A stretch of DNA of 64,000 nt from JBNJFY01 sp051747265. GTDB taxonomy: Bacteria > Bacteroidota > Rhodothermia > Balneolales > Balneolaceae. The notes under the pieces are model-generated. The model saw nothing but the letters and a program-made list of their open reading frames with translations, had not been told where the DNA came from and did no database searches. Below, piece after piece: positions 1 through 10,269 of this stretch. The stretch is taken from contig JBNJFY010000004.1 in NCBI GenBank assembly GCA_051747265.1, forward strand, positions 1-64,000, in the 5' to 3' direction. The position numbers were made by a program, and so were the translations under genes. The first letter of the stretch is position 1; each line of letters opens with the position of its first letter.

Positions 1-560
1 GGTCCTTTTCCAACTCCCCCCAAGGTTCAGGGGAGCCCGGATCTTCGGTCGCTGTGCTCCCTGCGGCCAGATAACTATAGATGATATGGCCAATATTCAC
101 TTTCTAATGACCCCAAATTGAATCAACGTTGTAGTTTCAAACTTTGCTGGTAGCCCCGAAGGGGCGGTGTTGAACGAGGCGGGGAATTCATGCTCCGGCG
201 GTGGTGAAATGGCGTAGCTGATGAATTGCTTCATGATCTTTCCTGCTGGTGGGGTCATTGTGCCTTAAAAGGAGCAGAGCTCATCAGCGTACATTACCGG
301 ACAGAGCCCGGTAATGAGGGCGACCGTTATCTGGGCGGTCGATTACTTCGCCCGCCCAGATAACTAATCTCCTTTTAACGCGACAACAGCTCCATCAAGC
401 CATTGCAAGGTGTTATGATCCATGGTGGATCTGGTATGTGCATGAAAAGGTTGAAGTGGGGGCACTTCAACCAGCTTGGTGGCTGCATATCATTTGGTAT
501 CAGAATAATGGCATCAAGGATCCGGATCTTCGGTCGCTGCGCTCCCTGCATACGGGATTA
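1..560. repeat. Dispersed structured repeat R1, copy A
   Basis: No convincing gene lies here. The stretch is nearly the same as 41218-41700 and its core (about 151-472) recurs at 41920-42237. Three hairpins are visible: cattaccgg/cccggtaatg at 292-316, gttatctgggcgg/ccgcccagataac at 326-364, and ggttgaagtg/cacttcaacc at 449-472. A short motif, cggatcttcggtcgctg, occurs twice inside the copy (near 38 and 520). The left boundary may lie outside the window. Function unknown; a non-autonomous mobile element or structured RNA are both possible. Confidence 0.85.
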
Positions 561-585
561 GAAATTTGGAATAGGATCGTATGAT

Positions 586-3500
586 TTACAATTGCTCTTT
601 AACTGCGTCGCGTCGCTGTTTGGCTATACCCACGACAAACATGGGGACGATATACAAGCTTAAAATGGTCGAGAAAATCAATCCCCCGATGACCGATCGG
701 GCTAAGGGACTCCAGGTTTCCGATCCGCTACCCACAGCCAAGGCTAAGGGTATCATGGAACAGATGGTGGTTAAGGCGGTGAGCAGGATGGGACGCATGC
801 GACGGCGAGCGGCGATAATCAAGTTGGGTAAGTAGTTAGCCATATCACCTTCGCGTGTGTATTGATGCAGGTAATCCACCATCACAATACCATTGTTGAC
901 CACGATACCAATCAAAATAACCACCCCGATACCGGCCGGAACGCTCAAAGGGGTACCGGTGATCCAGAGCAGTCCCAGGGATCCGAAAAAGGCCAGGGGA
1001 ATGGTAAACATGACGATAAACGGATCCCGGAAATTTTCAAACTGGGAGGCCATGATCATGTAGGTCAGGGCAACGGCGAACAGCAGGGCAAAGAGCAACT
1101 CGCGTTGACTTTCTTGTCCCTGCTGAGAAGCCCCGGTAAATTCATAGCGATAGCCATCAGGCAACACCACGTCATCTTTCAGAATATTGATAATCTTTTG
1201 GCGGTATTCGCGCGATTCACCTTCATAGCGTACACTGATATCCAAAACAGTCTCACGGTCGCGACGTTCAATGCGATTGACGCCCTGCACACTCTCGAAG
1301 GAGCCCAAGGCGGCCACCGGGATGCGTTGATCATCAATGCGCAACAACTGAAGATCCATCAGATCTTCCCGACTAGTAATTTTATCCTCTCCAATGCGTA
1401 CCTGGATGGGGATCTCCCGTCCTTCATCGCGGTAGAATCCGGCCCGGGTGCCCAATACCTGGTTTTTAAGGGCGTTGGCCGCGGTCTGCAAGTTGGCGCC
1501 CATCCGATTGATGCGCTGGCGATCCACAAAGTAATGCAGCTCGGGAGTGGGGTCGGTACGTGGGTTTTCTACGGATACCACATTACTATCGGCGAGTAGG
1601 CGACGCTCAATTTTATCGGTTAATGCCTGTAATACATCCATCTCGGGACCAATGAGGCTGAGCCGGATCCCGCCTCCCCCAAAGGCCGCGCTAGGACCGC
1701 GTCCACCCAACCCAGAGATGCTCACACTGACGCCCGGAGCCTGCATAAGTTGACGGAGCTGCAGCGCCACTTCGTTGGTACTGCGGTCACGTTCTTCCAA
1801 AGGAACCAGCTTAATGCTCAATTCACCGGCATTGGTTTCCGTACGATAGCCACTCTGCCCAATTTTGGTGATCACCGATTCCACTTCGGGAATATCTTGT
1901 ACCCGACCGCTGAACTGCTGGATCACTTGGGCCGTGTGGGTGAGTTTGGTGCCCGTGGGCAGCTCAATACGGGCATTGATTTCACCGGAGTCACTTTCCG
2001 GGAAAAATTCACCGGGAACCGCCTTGAACAAGAAATAGCTACCCGTGATGATCAATAGCACAAATACCACACTGATCCATTTACGCCCCATAAACCAGCG
2101 CAGGGAGCGGGCGTAGTATTGCTCCAGCTTGTGCATCCATCGGAAGGTGAAGCTATGCTTTTCGAACTCATCTTTATTGAGTAGCAGCGAGGCTAATACC
2201 GGAATCAGGATAACCGCCGCAATGAAGGAGATGCTGATGGCGATACAGATGGTCAAAGCCAGATCGCGGGCTACCTGTCCGGCAAATCCGGATAGGCCCA
2301 GAATAGGTACAAATACCCCCAGGGTAGTAAGGGTGGATCCCATCAGCGCACCGATCACTTCTTTGGTTCCCCGCAAGGCAGATTCAAACCGACTGAATCC
2401 TTCTTCTAATTTAGTGGCAATGCTCTCGGAAACTACGATGGAGTTATCCACCAATAGTCCGATGGCCAGGGCCAGTCCGGTGATGGAGATAATATTCAGG
2501 GTGATATTCAAGAAGTACATGGCCGCGAAGGTGGCGGTTACGGAAACGGGAATACTCAACGCCACCACCAGCGAAATGCGCCAGCCGCCCATAAAGAGCA
2601 GTAGGATGATAATCACCACGACCAGCGCAAGCAGGGCCGATTGGGCCAAATTGTTGATAGAGGATTCCACGTATTGACCTTCGTTGGTCAGTGTGCGGAT
2701 TTCGGTTCCTCCGGGAAGTTGGGATTCGATATCTACCAGCGCGCCTTCCACCGCTTTCGTTACGTCCAGGGTATTGGCATCGGATTGTTTCTGCACTTCG
2801 ATGCTAACGCTGTTTTTGCCGTTCACTTCCACCAAAGTACTGATCTCCGCAAAGTGATCCCGAACCTCAGCTACATCCTGAATCCGAATGGGAATCCCAT
2901 TTTCGGAAACCTTGATGATGGTCTGGCGCAGTTCTTCCAAATTGTTATACATGGACTGTGCGCGCACACTGTAGCTGGTCCGGTCGGCCCGTACATTACC
3001 GATGGGCAACTGTACATTATTACTGTTGATGGCATTGGTGATCTCGGCCGGCTCCAATTGATGCTGAGCTAGCGCCATGGGATCAATGTCCACAAAGATG
3101 GTTCGTTCCAGGCCGCCTCGGGTATCCGCTGATGCGACTCCGCGCAGGCGTTCCAGCCGGGGTTCAATAAATTCAGTGGCCAGTTGCCGCAGTTCGTCCA
3201 ATCCTCGTACCCCTGATTCCAAACTCAACCGCATAATGGGGAAGTTCTCTGGGTCGAACTGGAAAATAACCGGTTCGCTGGCTTCTCGGGGCAGGTCGGG
3301 GCGGATCCGGTCGATCTCTTCCCGTACATCCAACTCCGCGCGTCGAATATCCACCTCGGGCTGCATACGTAGTATGATGAATGCGCCCCCCTTGCGGATA
3401 TTTCCATCCAGTTCTTCCACGCCATTTACCGCGGAAACAGCTCCTTCTAGCGGTTCCACCAATAGACGTTGAATATCTTGAGGCGGAACACTTTTATAAC

Positions 3501-3681
3501 TGGTGGATATGGCCAAAATGGGAATATTGAAAGGCGGCAGCAGAGTGATTTTAAGCCGGGTCAGGGAAAACAACCCAAAGAAAATCACCAGCAGGGTGAG
3601 CATAATCACCGTAATGGGGCGTCGCAGAATGCGATCCGTAATGCCAATTTTTTCAGCCGTTTTAGTAAATCGAGTGGCCAT
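586..3681 (-). CDS. RND efflux permease (HAE1/AcrB-like), second pump subunit
   Basis: Inner-membrane proton-driven efflux permease of 1031 residues, the usual length of AcrB-type pumps. Residues ~22-42 form the first membrane helix, a large periplasmic porter domain follows, then the TM2-TM6 block starts near 345. The TM4 motif reads GLLVDNSIVV (about 405-417), so the second Asp of the AcrB DD pair is Asn; the TM10 motif reads VVNNGIVMVDY without the AcrB lysine, as in many HAE1 relatives. It is the last gene of a three-gene minus-strand operon, 6 bp after another RND permease. The two differ clearly, which fits an MdtBC-like hetero-oligomer (inference). Substrate cannot be read from sequence. 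No outer-membrane factor is adjacent; the TolC-like gene at 50.4 kb could serve. Confidence 0.93.
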   Translation of the reverse strand: MATRFTKTAEKIGITDRILRRPITVIMLTLLVIFFGLFSLTRLKITLLPPFNIPILAISTSYKSVPPQDIQRLLVEPLEGAVSAVNGVEELDGNIRKGGAFIILRMQPEVDIRRAELDVREEIDRIRPDLPREASEPVIFQFDPENFPIMRLSLESGVRGLDELRQLATEFIEPRLERLRGVASADTRGGLERTIFVDIDPMALAQHQLEPAEITNAINSNNVQLPIGNVRADRTSYSVRAQSMYNNLEELRQTIIKVSENGIPIRIQDVAEVRDHFAEISTLVEVNGKNSVSIEVQKQSDANTLDVTKAVEGALVDIESQLPGGTEIRTLTNEGQYVESSINNLAQSALLALVVVIIILLLFMGGWRISLVVALSIPVSVTATFAAMYFLNITLNIISITGLALAIGLLVDNSIVVSESIATKLEEGFSRFESALRGTKEVIGALMGSTLTTLGVFVPILGLSGFAGQVARDLALTICIAISISFIAAVILIPVLASLLLNKDEFEKHSFTFRWMHKLEQYYARSLRWFMGRKWISVVFVLLIITGSYFLFKAVPGEFFPESDSGEINARIELPTGTKLTHTAQVIQQFSGRVQDIPEVESVITKIGQSGYRTETNAGELSIKLVPLEERDRSTNEVALQLRQLMQAPGVSVSISGLGGRGPSAAFGGGGIRLSLIGPEMDVLQALTDKIERRLLADSNVVSVENPRTDPTPELHYFVDRQRINRMGANLQTAANALKNQVLGTRAGFYRDEGREIPIQVRIGEDKITSREDLMDLQLLRIDDQRIPVAALGSFESVQGVNRIERRDRETVLDISVRYEGESREYRQKIINILKDDVVLPDGYRYEFTGASQQGQESQRELLFALLFAVALTYMIMASQFENFRDPFIVMFTIPLAFFGSLGLLWITGTPLSVPAGIGVVILIGIVVNNGIVMVDYLHQYTREGDMANYLPNLIIAARRRMRPILLTALTTICSMIPLALAVGSGSETWSPLARSVIGGLIFSTILSLYIVPMFVVGIAKQRRDAVKEQL

Positions 3682-3687
3682 AATTGT

Positions 3688-6600
3688 CTAGGCGTTGGAT
3701 TCCTGGGATGATGCTGAAGGATCGGCTTCGGGTATGGCTCGCGCAGTGCCCGAGGAAGTGTCTTCAGCCAATGGGTCTAACTTGTGTATGGCATCAAAAC
3801 CTAAGGTTTCAACGAGTTGATTGATGATTTTGTACATGGAGGGAACTACAAAGAGCATCAGCAAGGTAGATGCGGTTAGTCCACCAATTACGGTGCGGGC
3901 CATGGGGCTCCAGGTTTCTGAACCACTGCCCAGCTCCAACGCCAGAGGTACCATGGATAAGATGGTAGTAAAGGCAGTCATTAAAATAGGACGCAGACGT
4001 CGGCTAGCGCCGGTGACAATGGCGTCGTGGCGGTCATTGCCTCGGGCTTGCAGAATTTTGATGTAATCAATCATCACAATACCGTTGTTCACCACAATTC
4101 CGGAGAGCAGTACCAAGCCGACCATAGAAGTCACACTCACCGGAGTGGAGGTGAGCCATAAGATCAGCAGTACGCCGGTCAAGGCCAGCGGGATAGTGAA
4201 TATGATAATGAACGGTTCCACCAGGCTTTCAAACTGTGAGGCCATTACCATGTAGGTCAGCACACCGGCAATCGCGAAGGCAATCATCAGGTAGTAGAAC
4301 GATTGGGCTTGCTCTTCCGCAGTTCCTCCCAGCTCATAGCGATATCCTTCCGGCCACTGCATCTGATCCAGCGAGGCTTGGGCGCGCTCACTGGCTTGTT
4401 GCAGATCCAGCCCGGCCAAATCGGCTTGAACCTCGCTGACCCGCTCCTGATTGATACGCAGAATATTAGTAGGACCCTCATATCGAATGATGCGGGCCAA
4501 GTTGCGCAGCGGTACCCAGTCACCCTCTGGGGTCTGAACCTGTAACTGATCCAGGGAGGTGGTTTCCGCCTTGTCGCGCGGATCCAGCTGTACCAGCACC
4601 TCAAATTCAACGCCTTTATCGATGTAGGTGGTGGCTAAGTTCCCTTTCACCGCGCTACTCAGCGAGTTGGCCACTTGCGAGGTAGTCATGCCCAGCCGGG
4701 AGATACGCTCGCGATCCATAATCACCCGCAGTTCCGGACGCCCCTGATTGGCAGTGCTGAATACATTTACGATACCATTGATATCGTTCAATCGGGCGTC
4801 AACCGCGTTGGCCAGTTTTTGCCGTTGTTGCGGCTCATAGCCGTAAATTTGTACGATCAAGCCATTTTGTCCGTCCGGGCTGAGCAGATCCTGCCGCACT
4901 TCTTTGATGCTAGCGCCGGGAACTGTATGCAGGGCATCCAGTACCTCACTGGTTATCTCAAACTGACTGCGATCTCGATCGGAGGAAGGGGGCAATTCTA
5001 CACGGATACGACTGTTGTACCCACCGGGATTTTCCGCGCCTTCCACACCGGTTTTGTCCCCATATTCGCTCACGATCAAGCGGGCTTCGGGGACCTCGCC
5101 TTCGATTATGGACTCTACCTGTTCAATGGTTCGTTCCAGCTCAAATAAGCTTACACCCGGTTCGCGTTCCACGCTTAATGTAAATGCGTTTTCATCCACC
5201 CGAGGGAAGAACTCGCCCCCCAATTGATAGAAAAGTGGAACAGAAGCGGCCAGTAAAATAAAGGCTATAGATAAGACCCAGCCACTGCGCTTCAAGCTGC
5301 GATCCAGGGCTGATCGGTAAGCGGAATCCAGCCGATTTAGCATCCCGCTCAATTTCGGTTCTGCGTATTGTCCAATATCATTAAATACCGATCGACTAAC
5401 TCGGGCGATCAATTTACCCAGTCCCATGATGAGCAGCGGTAGGGCGGCTACGATTTTTTTCCATAATTCATTTTCGCTCCATGCATGCAAACGCTGGAAT
5501 GCATTAGGTTCATCGGTTTCTTCCCGTTCGGAAAACAGTTGTGAGCTCATCATAGGAATGAGGCTCAGGGCCACTAAAGAGGAGACAGATAGGGCAAAGG
5601 AGAGGGTTAAGGCCAGGTCCCGAAACAGGAACCCGGCAATGCCGGGTACGAACAGGACGGGCAGAAATACCACCAAGGTGGTCAGGGTTGAGATTACCAC
5701 CGGAACGGCCACCTCTTGTGCACCGAATACCGCAGAATCCTTGCCGTTGTATCCATCCTCCCGAAAGCGGAAAATATTCTCCAACACTACAACCGCATCA
5801 TCGACCACCATACCCACAGCCAGTGTCAAGCCGGAGAGCGATATGATATTCAAGCTTAATTCCGCGGCATCCATAATACTAAACGTGGAGATAATGGAAA
5901 TGGGAATAGAAACGGCAATAATCAGGGCCGAGCGGCTGCTGCGCAAGAAAAAGAGCAAAATAATGACCACCAGTAATACCGCTTGAATACCGGTCAACAC
6001 AAGGTTTTGGATGGATTGATTGATGAACTCCGATTTGTCGGTCAGCACTCGCAGGTTTACATCCCCAGGCAATATGTTTTTAAGGGTCTCCATGGATCCC
6101 ACCAAACTTTCGGCAGCAGTGACGATATTGGCATCCGACTGTCGGTAGGCATTGATGATCACTCCATCCTGGCCATCTACATGTACACCACCGATGGGTT
6201 GGCCCACGCCGTCTTCCACCTCGGCTACATCTTTGAGCAGAATGGTCTGACCGTCGCGCACGGTGATGATGGTATTGGCGATCTGCTCTACATTTTGAAA
6301 TTCGCCGATGGTACGCAATGAGTAGATGGTGCGCCCTTCAATCAGTTCGCCGGCCGGAACCTGCACATTTTCTTGTTGAAGCTTCTGGGCTACCGTTTGC
6401 AGATCCACCCCATAAGCCCGCATGGCTTGGTTGGAAATAGAGATATTGATCTGTCGCTCTAGCCCACCGGCGGTTTCCGCAGAGGCGATACCCGGTATGC
6501 GCTCTATACGCTGCTCCAATTGTTGCGTAGCCAGGGTGCGAAGCTCTCGAGAGCTACGTACATCAGAGGTCAAGGTGAGGACCACGATGGGTTCCTGGTT

Positions 6601-7002
6601 GGGATCGTAAGAAAATACAATGGGCTGTTCGGCATCATCGGGAACCGTACGACGTACGAAATCGAGCTTTTTACGCACATCGGATTCGGCTTGATAGAGA
6701 TCGGTTCCCCAGTCGAAATAGAGTTTGACTACCGAGGCACCTTGGCTGGATAAGGAGCGCACCCGCTGGATCCCGCTGATACTACCCACCGCTTCTTCAA
6801 TAGGTCGGGTGATCAGCGTTTCCATATCCTCCGGAGCTACCCCTTCGTAGGTGGTGTACACGGTGATGGTAGGAAAAGAGACATCGGGGTATAGGTTCAA
6901 ACGCAGTTTGGTGAGTCCCATCAGCCCGAAGCCGATGACAATCAAGCTGGTCATGAAAACGGTGACCGGGCGTTCAACCGCAAGTTTCGCTAGTCGTTTC
7001 AT
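3688..7002 (-). CDS. RND efflux permease (HAE1/AcrB-like), first pump subunit
   Basis: RND permease of 1104 residues. TM1 lies at ~12-32, the periplasmic porter and docking segments follow, and TM4 holds the intact acidic pair GMVVDDAVVV (D401, D402) that carries protons in AcrB. TM10 reads GIVVNNGIVMIDY. About 70 residues more than its neighbour are explained partly by an insert between the two membrane halves (roughly 500-560) and by a hydrophilic Ser/Ala/Glu-rich tail of ~35 residues. It lies 19 bp downstream of the adaptor gene and 6 bp upstream of the second permease, so the three are surely co-transcribed. Adaptor plus two different RND genes is the MdtABC/MuxABC gene order. Drug, bile-like compound or metal export cannot be distinguished. 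Confidence 0.93.
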   Translation of the reverse strand: MKRLAKLAVERPVTVFMTSLIVIGFGLMGLTKLRLNLYPDVSFPTITVYTTYEGVAPEDMETLITRPIEEAVGSISGIQRVRSLSSQGASVVKLYFDWGTDLYQAESDVRKKLDFVRRTVPDDAEQPIVFSYDPNQEPIVVLTLTSDVRSSRELRTLATQQLEQRIERIPGIASAETAGGLERQINISISNQAMRAYGVDLQTVAQKLQQENVQVPAGELIEGRTIYSLRTIGEFQNVEQIANTIITVRDGQTILLKDVAEVEDGVGQPIGGVHVDGQDGVIINAYRQSDANIVTAAESLVGSMETLKNILPGDVNLRVLTDKSEFINQSIQNLVLTGIQAVLLVVIILLFFLRSSRSALIIAVSIPISIISTFSIMDAAELSLNIISLSGLTLAVGMVVDDAVVVLENIFRFREDGYNGKDSAVFGAQEVAVPVVISTLTTLVVFLPVLFVPGIAGFLFRDLALTLSFALSVSSLVALSLIPMMSSQLFSEREETDEPNAFQRLHAWSENELWKKIVAALPLLIMGLGKLIARVSRSVFNDIGQYAEPKLSGMLNRLDSAYRSALDRSLKRSGWVLSIAFILLAASVPLFYQLGGEFFPRVDENAFTLSVEREPGVSLFELERTIEQVESIIEGEVPEARLIVSEYGDKTGVEGAENPGGYNSRIRVELPPSSDRDRSQFEITSEVLDALHTVPGASIKEVRQDLLSPDGQNGLIVQIYGYEPQQRQKLANAVDARLNDINGIVNVFSTANQGRPELRVIMDRERISRLGMTTSQVANSLSSAVKGNLATTYIDKGVEFEVLVQLDPRDKAETTSLDQLQVQTPEGDWVPLRNLARIIRYEGPTNILRINQERVSEVQADLAGLDLQQASERAQASLDQMQWPEGYRYELGGTAEEQAQSFYYLMIAFAIAGVLTYMVMASQFESLVEPFIIIFTIPLALTGVLLILWLTSTPVSVTSMVGLVLLSGIVVNNGIVMIDYIKILQARGNDRHDAIVTGASRRLRPILMTAFTTILSMVPLALELGSGSETWSPMARTVIGGLTASTLLMLFVVPSMYKIINQLVETLGFDAIHKLDPLAEDTSSGTARAIPEADPSASSQESNA

Positions 7003-7021
7003 AAATTACTGGGCCTCGGAA

Positions 7022-8272
7022 TTAATTAGAGCGGTTGCTGCTTTGGGTGGATGTATCTGCAGAGGCTTGATCAATTCGCCGGCCTTCCGGGCGAGTAAAG
7101 CGTTCTGGATCCGCAATTTGAACTTTCGCGCTATCCTCCAGGCTGCTTTGTCCAGTAATCACCAAGCGGTCACCCTCGTTCAGGCCATCCAAGACTTCCA
7201 CGCGGTCCCCCTGCTCCAAACCGAGTTCTAATTTACGTCGAACGGCCGTAGTGTCATTTTCGATGACAAAGGCCGCGTAACTGCGTTCCAGCTGGATGGT
7301 GTTGGATTCCGGCTCAATGAGGGTTTGTACGTTTTCTACCAGCGCGGTGCGTGGAATGACTACGGCATCAGGATGGGTCTGCACATTGATGATCGATTCG
7401 GCCAAAACTCCTTGGTGGATAAACGGACCAGTCTGCGTGACCGCGATGACTACCTCGCCCAATCCCGTGGTTTCGTTCAATTGCGGGCTAATTCGGGCAA
7501 CGCTACCACTGGCGGTAGCTTCAGATTTATTGGAGACTCGGAAACGGACCGGTTGTCCAATCTCTACTTGTTCCCAATCATCCACAGGTAGATAAACGCG
7601 CATCTGCAGCCCCACCAGATTAGCTACAGTAAAAATGGCTTGTCCGGTAGTGGCCAGATCGCCTTCCGATAAATTTCGTTGATTGACCACTCCATACACC
7701 GGTGAGCGAATATCCGTGTTGGACAGGTTCTCGAGCGCCTGGGTTAAATTGGCGCGATTGGATTCCAGTTGGGCAACTGAACTCTGATAGGTAGCTCGCG
7801 CATTTTGATACTCAGAGGCACTAATTAACTCTTTTTCATACAAGTTACGCTGACGCTCAAATTGCAGGCTGTCTCGTTGCAGTGCTGCCTTGGCTTGTTC
7901 TACTTGGGCCTTGGCCTGTTGTACCTGGTCGCGATAAGTATCCGCGTAGATTTCAGCCATTAACTGTCCCTGGCGAACGGTATCGCCCAGATCCACATGA
8001 ATCTTGGTGATGCGATTGCTCACCTGTGGCGTAATTTCGATCAGCTCTTGTGCTTTGATGGTTCCAAATGAACGAATTTGCTGGGAAATGGCACTGCGTT
8101 CTACCTCAATGACCTCCACACTGGTACCTCGGTTGGCACGATCCGATTGCCCGTTGGGGCGTTGACGTTCAGAATTTTGGTTCCCTTCGCCTCCACAGGC
8201 ATGCATGAAGAGTACAAAAATCATTAGTACGGAAAGTGACAGACGGTGGAATGTTCCCTCTGAATAATTCAC
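7022..8272 (-). CDS. RND periplasmic adaptor (membrane fusion) lipoprotein
   Basis: Membrane fusion protein linking the RND pump to an outer-membrane channel. The 416-residue product begins with a hydrophobic signal ending in MHAC, a lipobox with Cys26, so it is probably lipid anchored like AcrA. A biotinyl/lipoyl-like half (ITKIHVDLGDTVRQG near 88-102) precedes an Ala/Gln-rich coiled-coil hairpin (~115-185), then the second lipoyl half (SPVYGVV) and beta-barrel and membrane-proximal domains. The C-terminal ~40 residues are polar and Ser/Arg rich. First gene of the operon with the two permeases downstream; a ~440-bp gene-free leader lies upstream. Confidence 0.92.
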   Translation of the reverse strand: MNYSEGTFHRLSLSVLMIFVLFMHACGGEGNQNSERQRPNGQSDRANRGTSVEVIEVERSAISQQIRSFGTIKAQELIEITPQVSNRITKIHVDLGDTVRQGQLMAEIYADTYRDQVQQAKAQVEQAKAALQRDSLQFERQRNLYEKELISASEYQNARATYQSSVAQLESNRANLTQALENLSNTDIRSPVYGVVNQRNLSEGDLATTGQAIFTVANLVGLQMRVYLPVDDWEQVEIGQPVRFRVSNKSEATASGSVARISPQLNETTGLGEVVIAVTQTGPFIHQGVLAESIINVQTHPDAVVIPRTALVENVQTLIEPESNTIQLERSYAAFVIENDTTAVRRKLELGLEQGDRVEVLDGLNEGDRLVITGQSSLEDSAKVQIADPERFTRPEGRRIDQASADTSTQSSNRSN

Positions 8273-8713
8273 AAAAATTGCCCTTTAAACGAGTTAGAAA
8301 AAATCGCTTCAGTTAGAACTGAGCTGTGTTATACTAAAAAGATGTCAGTGTACGGATGGAAAATGATTTTGATACAAGATGGATCGTTAAACCTTGTAAA
8401 GGAAAAAATGAGCGGTTGAATAGATAACAGTGAGGGTTTAAAAATCGTTGCGAATAAGATGAGTTCTAGCTAGCAACATGCTCAAGTCCCAAGGCTGTTT
8501 TAAAATTGATGATCGTCACGGATGGTCTTAAGCCGTCACTGTGCCGAACTTATTAAATCCTTTATCGAGCAAAGGTTACAGGGAAACGAGTGGTAACGTT
8601 AAATGGCTTTCTGGATACTGGGCAGGTGCCGGTACTATCAAATTTGGGGGCGTGGAAATACAAGAAACAACGCTGAGAAAATAGAAGCTACAGAATGATG
8701 TTCTGCTTTTTGC
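8273..8713. other. Intergenic region without recognisable gene
   Basis: About 440 bp between the start of the efflux adaptor gene and the end of the PepSY gene. Both flanking genes are on the minus strand, so the promoter of the efflux operon should lie here. I see only very short ORFs and no clear terminator with a U-tract. Confidence 0.5.
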
Positions 8714-9259
8714 CTATTTATATCGTGCTTGCCGTCGTTCTTCCAATCGTTTACGATTACGTCGTTTAGCCGTGTAAGGAAGAGCAAACAAATAGATACC
8801 CGTACACCAAAGTAGAAACACAATTACCGCCGAGGGCAAAAATATCCACAATTTAGCTTGATCATGGAACCAAGAACCGTCATGAATGGCCTCAAACAAA
8901 TCGGAACGCCGATAAGCCACCTGCAAAATTTCACCGGTTTGATGGTCAATTTGTATTTCCCAGCGGTTATTCCCACGAATCTTGGTGATACCTTTATCCG
9001 GACGTACATCTAAGCGGTCGATATCCTGCCATGATTGAATACCAACGGAGTCAACGGTTTGTGCTACGGTTAGCAAGGAATCAAAAGAAAGAGACGGATA
9101 GGTTCCGGATCCGTTTTGTGAGGGGGGCTGTATCCAGGCAAATTCTTTTTTTACCTGCAACAGTAAACCGCTCACAATTACAATCACAAAAGGTATGGCC
9201 GTAATGATGGCACCAATACGATGCCAGGAGCGAAATTTTCTGCGTGGGTTGAAGCTCAT
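8714..9259 (-). CDS. PepSY-associated membrane protein
   Basis: Small inner-membrane protein of 181 residues. The N-terminus FRSWHRIGAIITA is typical of the first helix of PepSY_TM proteins, with a second membrane helix near 140-165 (LPSAVIVFLLWCTGIYLF) and a basic tail rich in Arg and Lys. Between them is a soluble PepSY-like domain (TKIRGNNRWEIQID, HQTGEIL). PepSY proteins often sit beside TonB receptors and are linked to metal or siderophore uptake or ferric reduction; here the TonB receptor is one gene away on the same strand. Role in metal handling is inferred from context. Confidence 0.75.
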   Translation of the reverse strand: MSFNPRRKFRSWHRIGAIITAIPFVIVIVSGLLLQVKKEFAWIQPPSQNGSGTYPSLSFDSLLTVAQTVDSVGIQSWQDIDRLDVRPDKGITKIRGNNRWEIQIDHQTGEILQVAYRRSDLFEAIHDGSWFHDQAKLWIFLPSAVIVFLLWCTGIYLFALPYTAKRRNRKRLEERRQARYK

Positions 9260-9349
9260 AGGGCAGTTAAATTGTTTTGCCCATGATAAGAATCAGTTGG
9301 GAAGGGAGGGGTAAAAGATTGCTAAGATTTGAAGCAATCAGTTAAAAAA

Positions 9350-10135
9350 TCAGACTGTGGGTGTGGCTTCCTTTTCTTGGGTTTGGCGATCATAGAGTGG
9401 CAGAGTCAAGGTAAACTCGCTTCCTTCGCCTTCTTCGGAGGCAACTTCAATCTGTCCATCATGCAGATCAACTAGCTGTTTTACTACCGATAAGCCTAAC
9501 CCAATTCCTTGTTCTTTACGCGTCCCAGGGCGATGGTGCATCCCAAATTTATTGAATATTCGAGGAATATATTCTTCCGGTATACCAATGCCATCATCCC
9601 TTACGGTAATAGTGACTTCCGAATCTTCATTATTCTGAGTTAAATCCGCTTCCAGATCAATACGTCCGCCGGGATTGGTGAACTTGATGGCATTGTTGAT
9701 CAGATTATTTAATACTTGAATTAACCGGATGCGATCCACGCGGATAAACAGTTCATCGCTATAGGGGTGGATACGCAGAAGGATGTTTTTTTGTCGAGCG
9801 CTAAATAGATGATCTTCGCGCATCTGTTCTAGCAGGTAATTGACGGACACCGGTTCCAGCTTGAGGTCAATTCTACCTCGGGCTAATCGCTCCGTATCCA
9901 GCATGTTGTCAACCATCATCTTCAGGTTCATGCCGTTACGCTGGATAACCTGAGCCATTTTCCGAATTTCTTCGAGGGATAGATCTTGTTCTTCGGAGAT
10001 CATCGCGGCCATACCTATGATGTTACTCAAGGCATTGCGCATATCGTGGCTCAAATTGCGCATAGCCTTGTCTTTTACATCATTGAGCGATTGTAGTTTA
10101 TCAATCGCCTCTTTTAAATCGTCGCGTTGAGACAT
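9350..10135 (-). CDS. Soluble sensor histidine kinase (HisKA + HATPase), orphan
   Basis: 261 residues containing only the kinase core: a dimerisation helix with phospho-acceptor His30 in NLSHDMRNAL, then a HATPase_c domain with N box (NLINNAIKF), G1 (VRDDGIGIP), F box (IFNKFG) and G2 (GIGLGLSVV). There is no membrane helix, PAS or other input domain and no receiver domain, and no response-regulator gene is adjacent. It may act on a distant regulator or receive signals through a partner. It lies on the same strand as the TonB receptor upstream (135-bp gap) and the PepSY gene downstream. Confidence 0.88.
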   Translation of the reverse strand: MSQRDDLKEAIDKLQSLNDVKDKAMRNLSHDMRNALSNIIGMAAMISEEQDLSLEEIRKMAQVIQRNGMNLKMMVDNMLDTERLARGRIDLKLEPVSVNYLLEQMREDHLFSARQKNILLRIHPYSDELFIRVDRIRLIQVLNNLINNAIKFTNPGGRIDLEADLTQNNEDSEVTITVRDDGIGIPEEYIPRIFNKFGMHHRPGTRKEQGIGLGLSVVKQLVDLHDGQIEVASEEGEGSEFTLTLPLYDRQTQEKEATPTV

Positions 10136-10269
10136 GGTCCTATCCTCGTTATACAGCTAACCCTAACCTAGACTGGTTAAAATTAACGATGTCTAATTGG
10201 GTAAACTAAGTGAATCCATGGGAAAAAATCCAACTAAGATACGTTGATTTTGTTCCATTAAGGCTGACT

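Noticed and set aside
586..7231. Many plus-strand ORFs of 60-245 codons opposite the RND and adaptor genes
   Set aside because: Antisense shadows of long conserved genes on the minus strand; no family features or ribosome sites.
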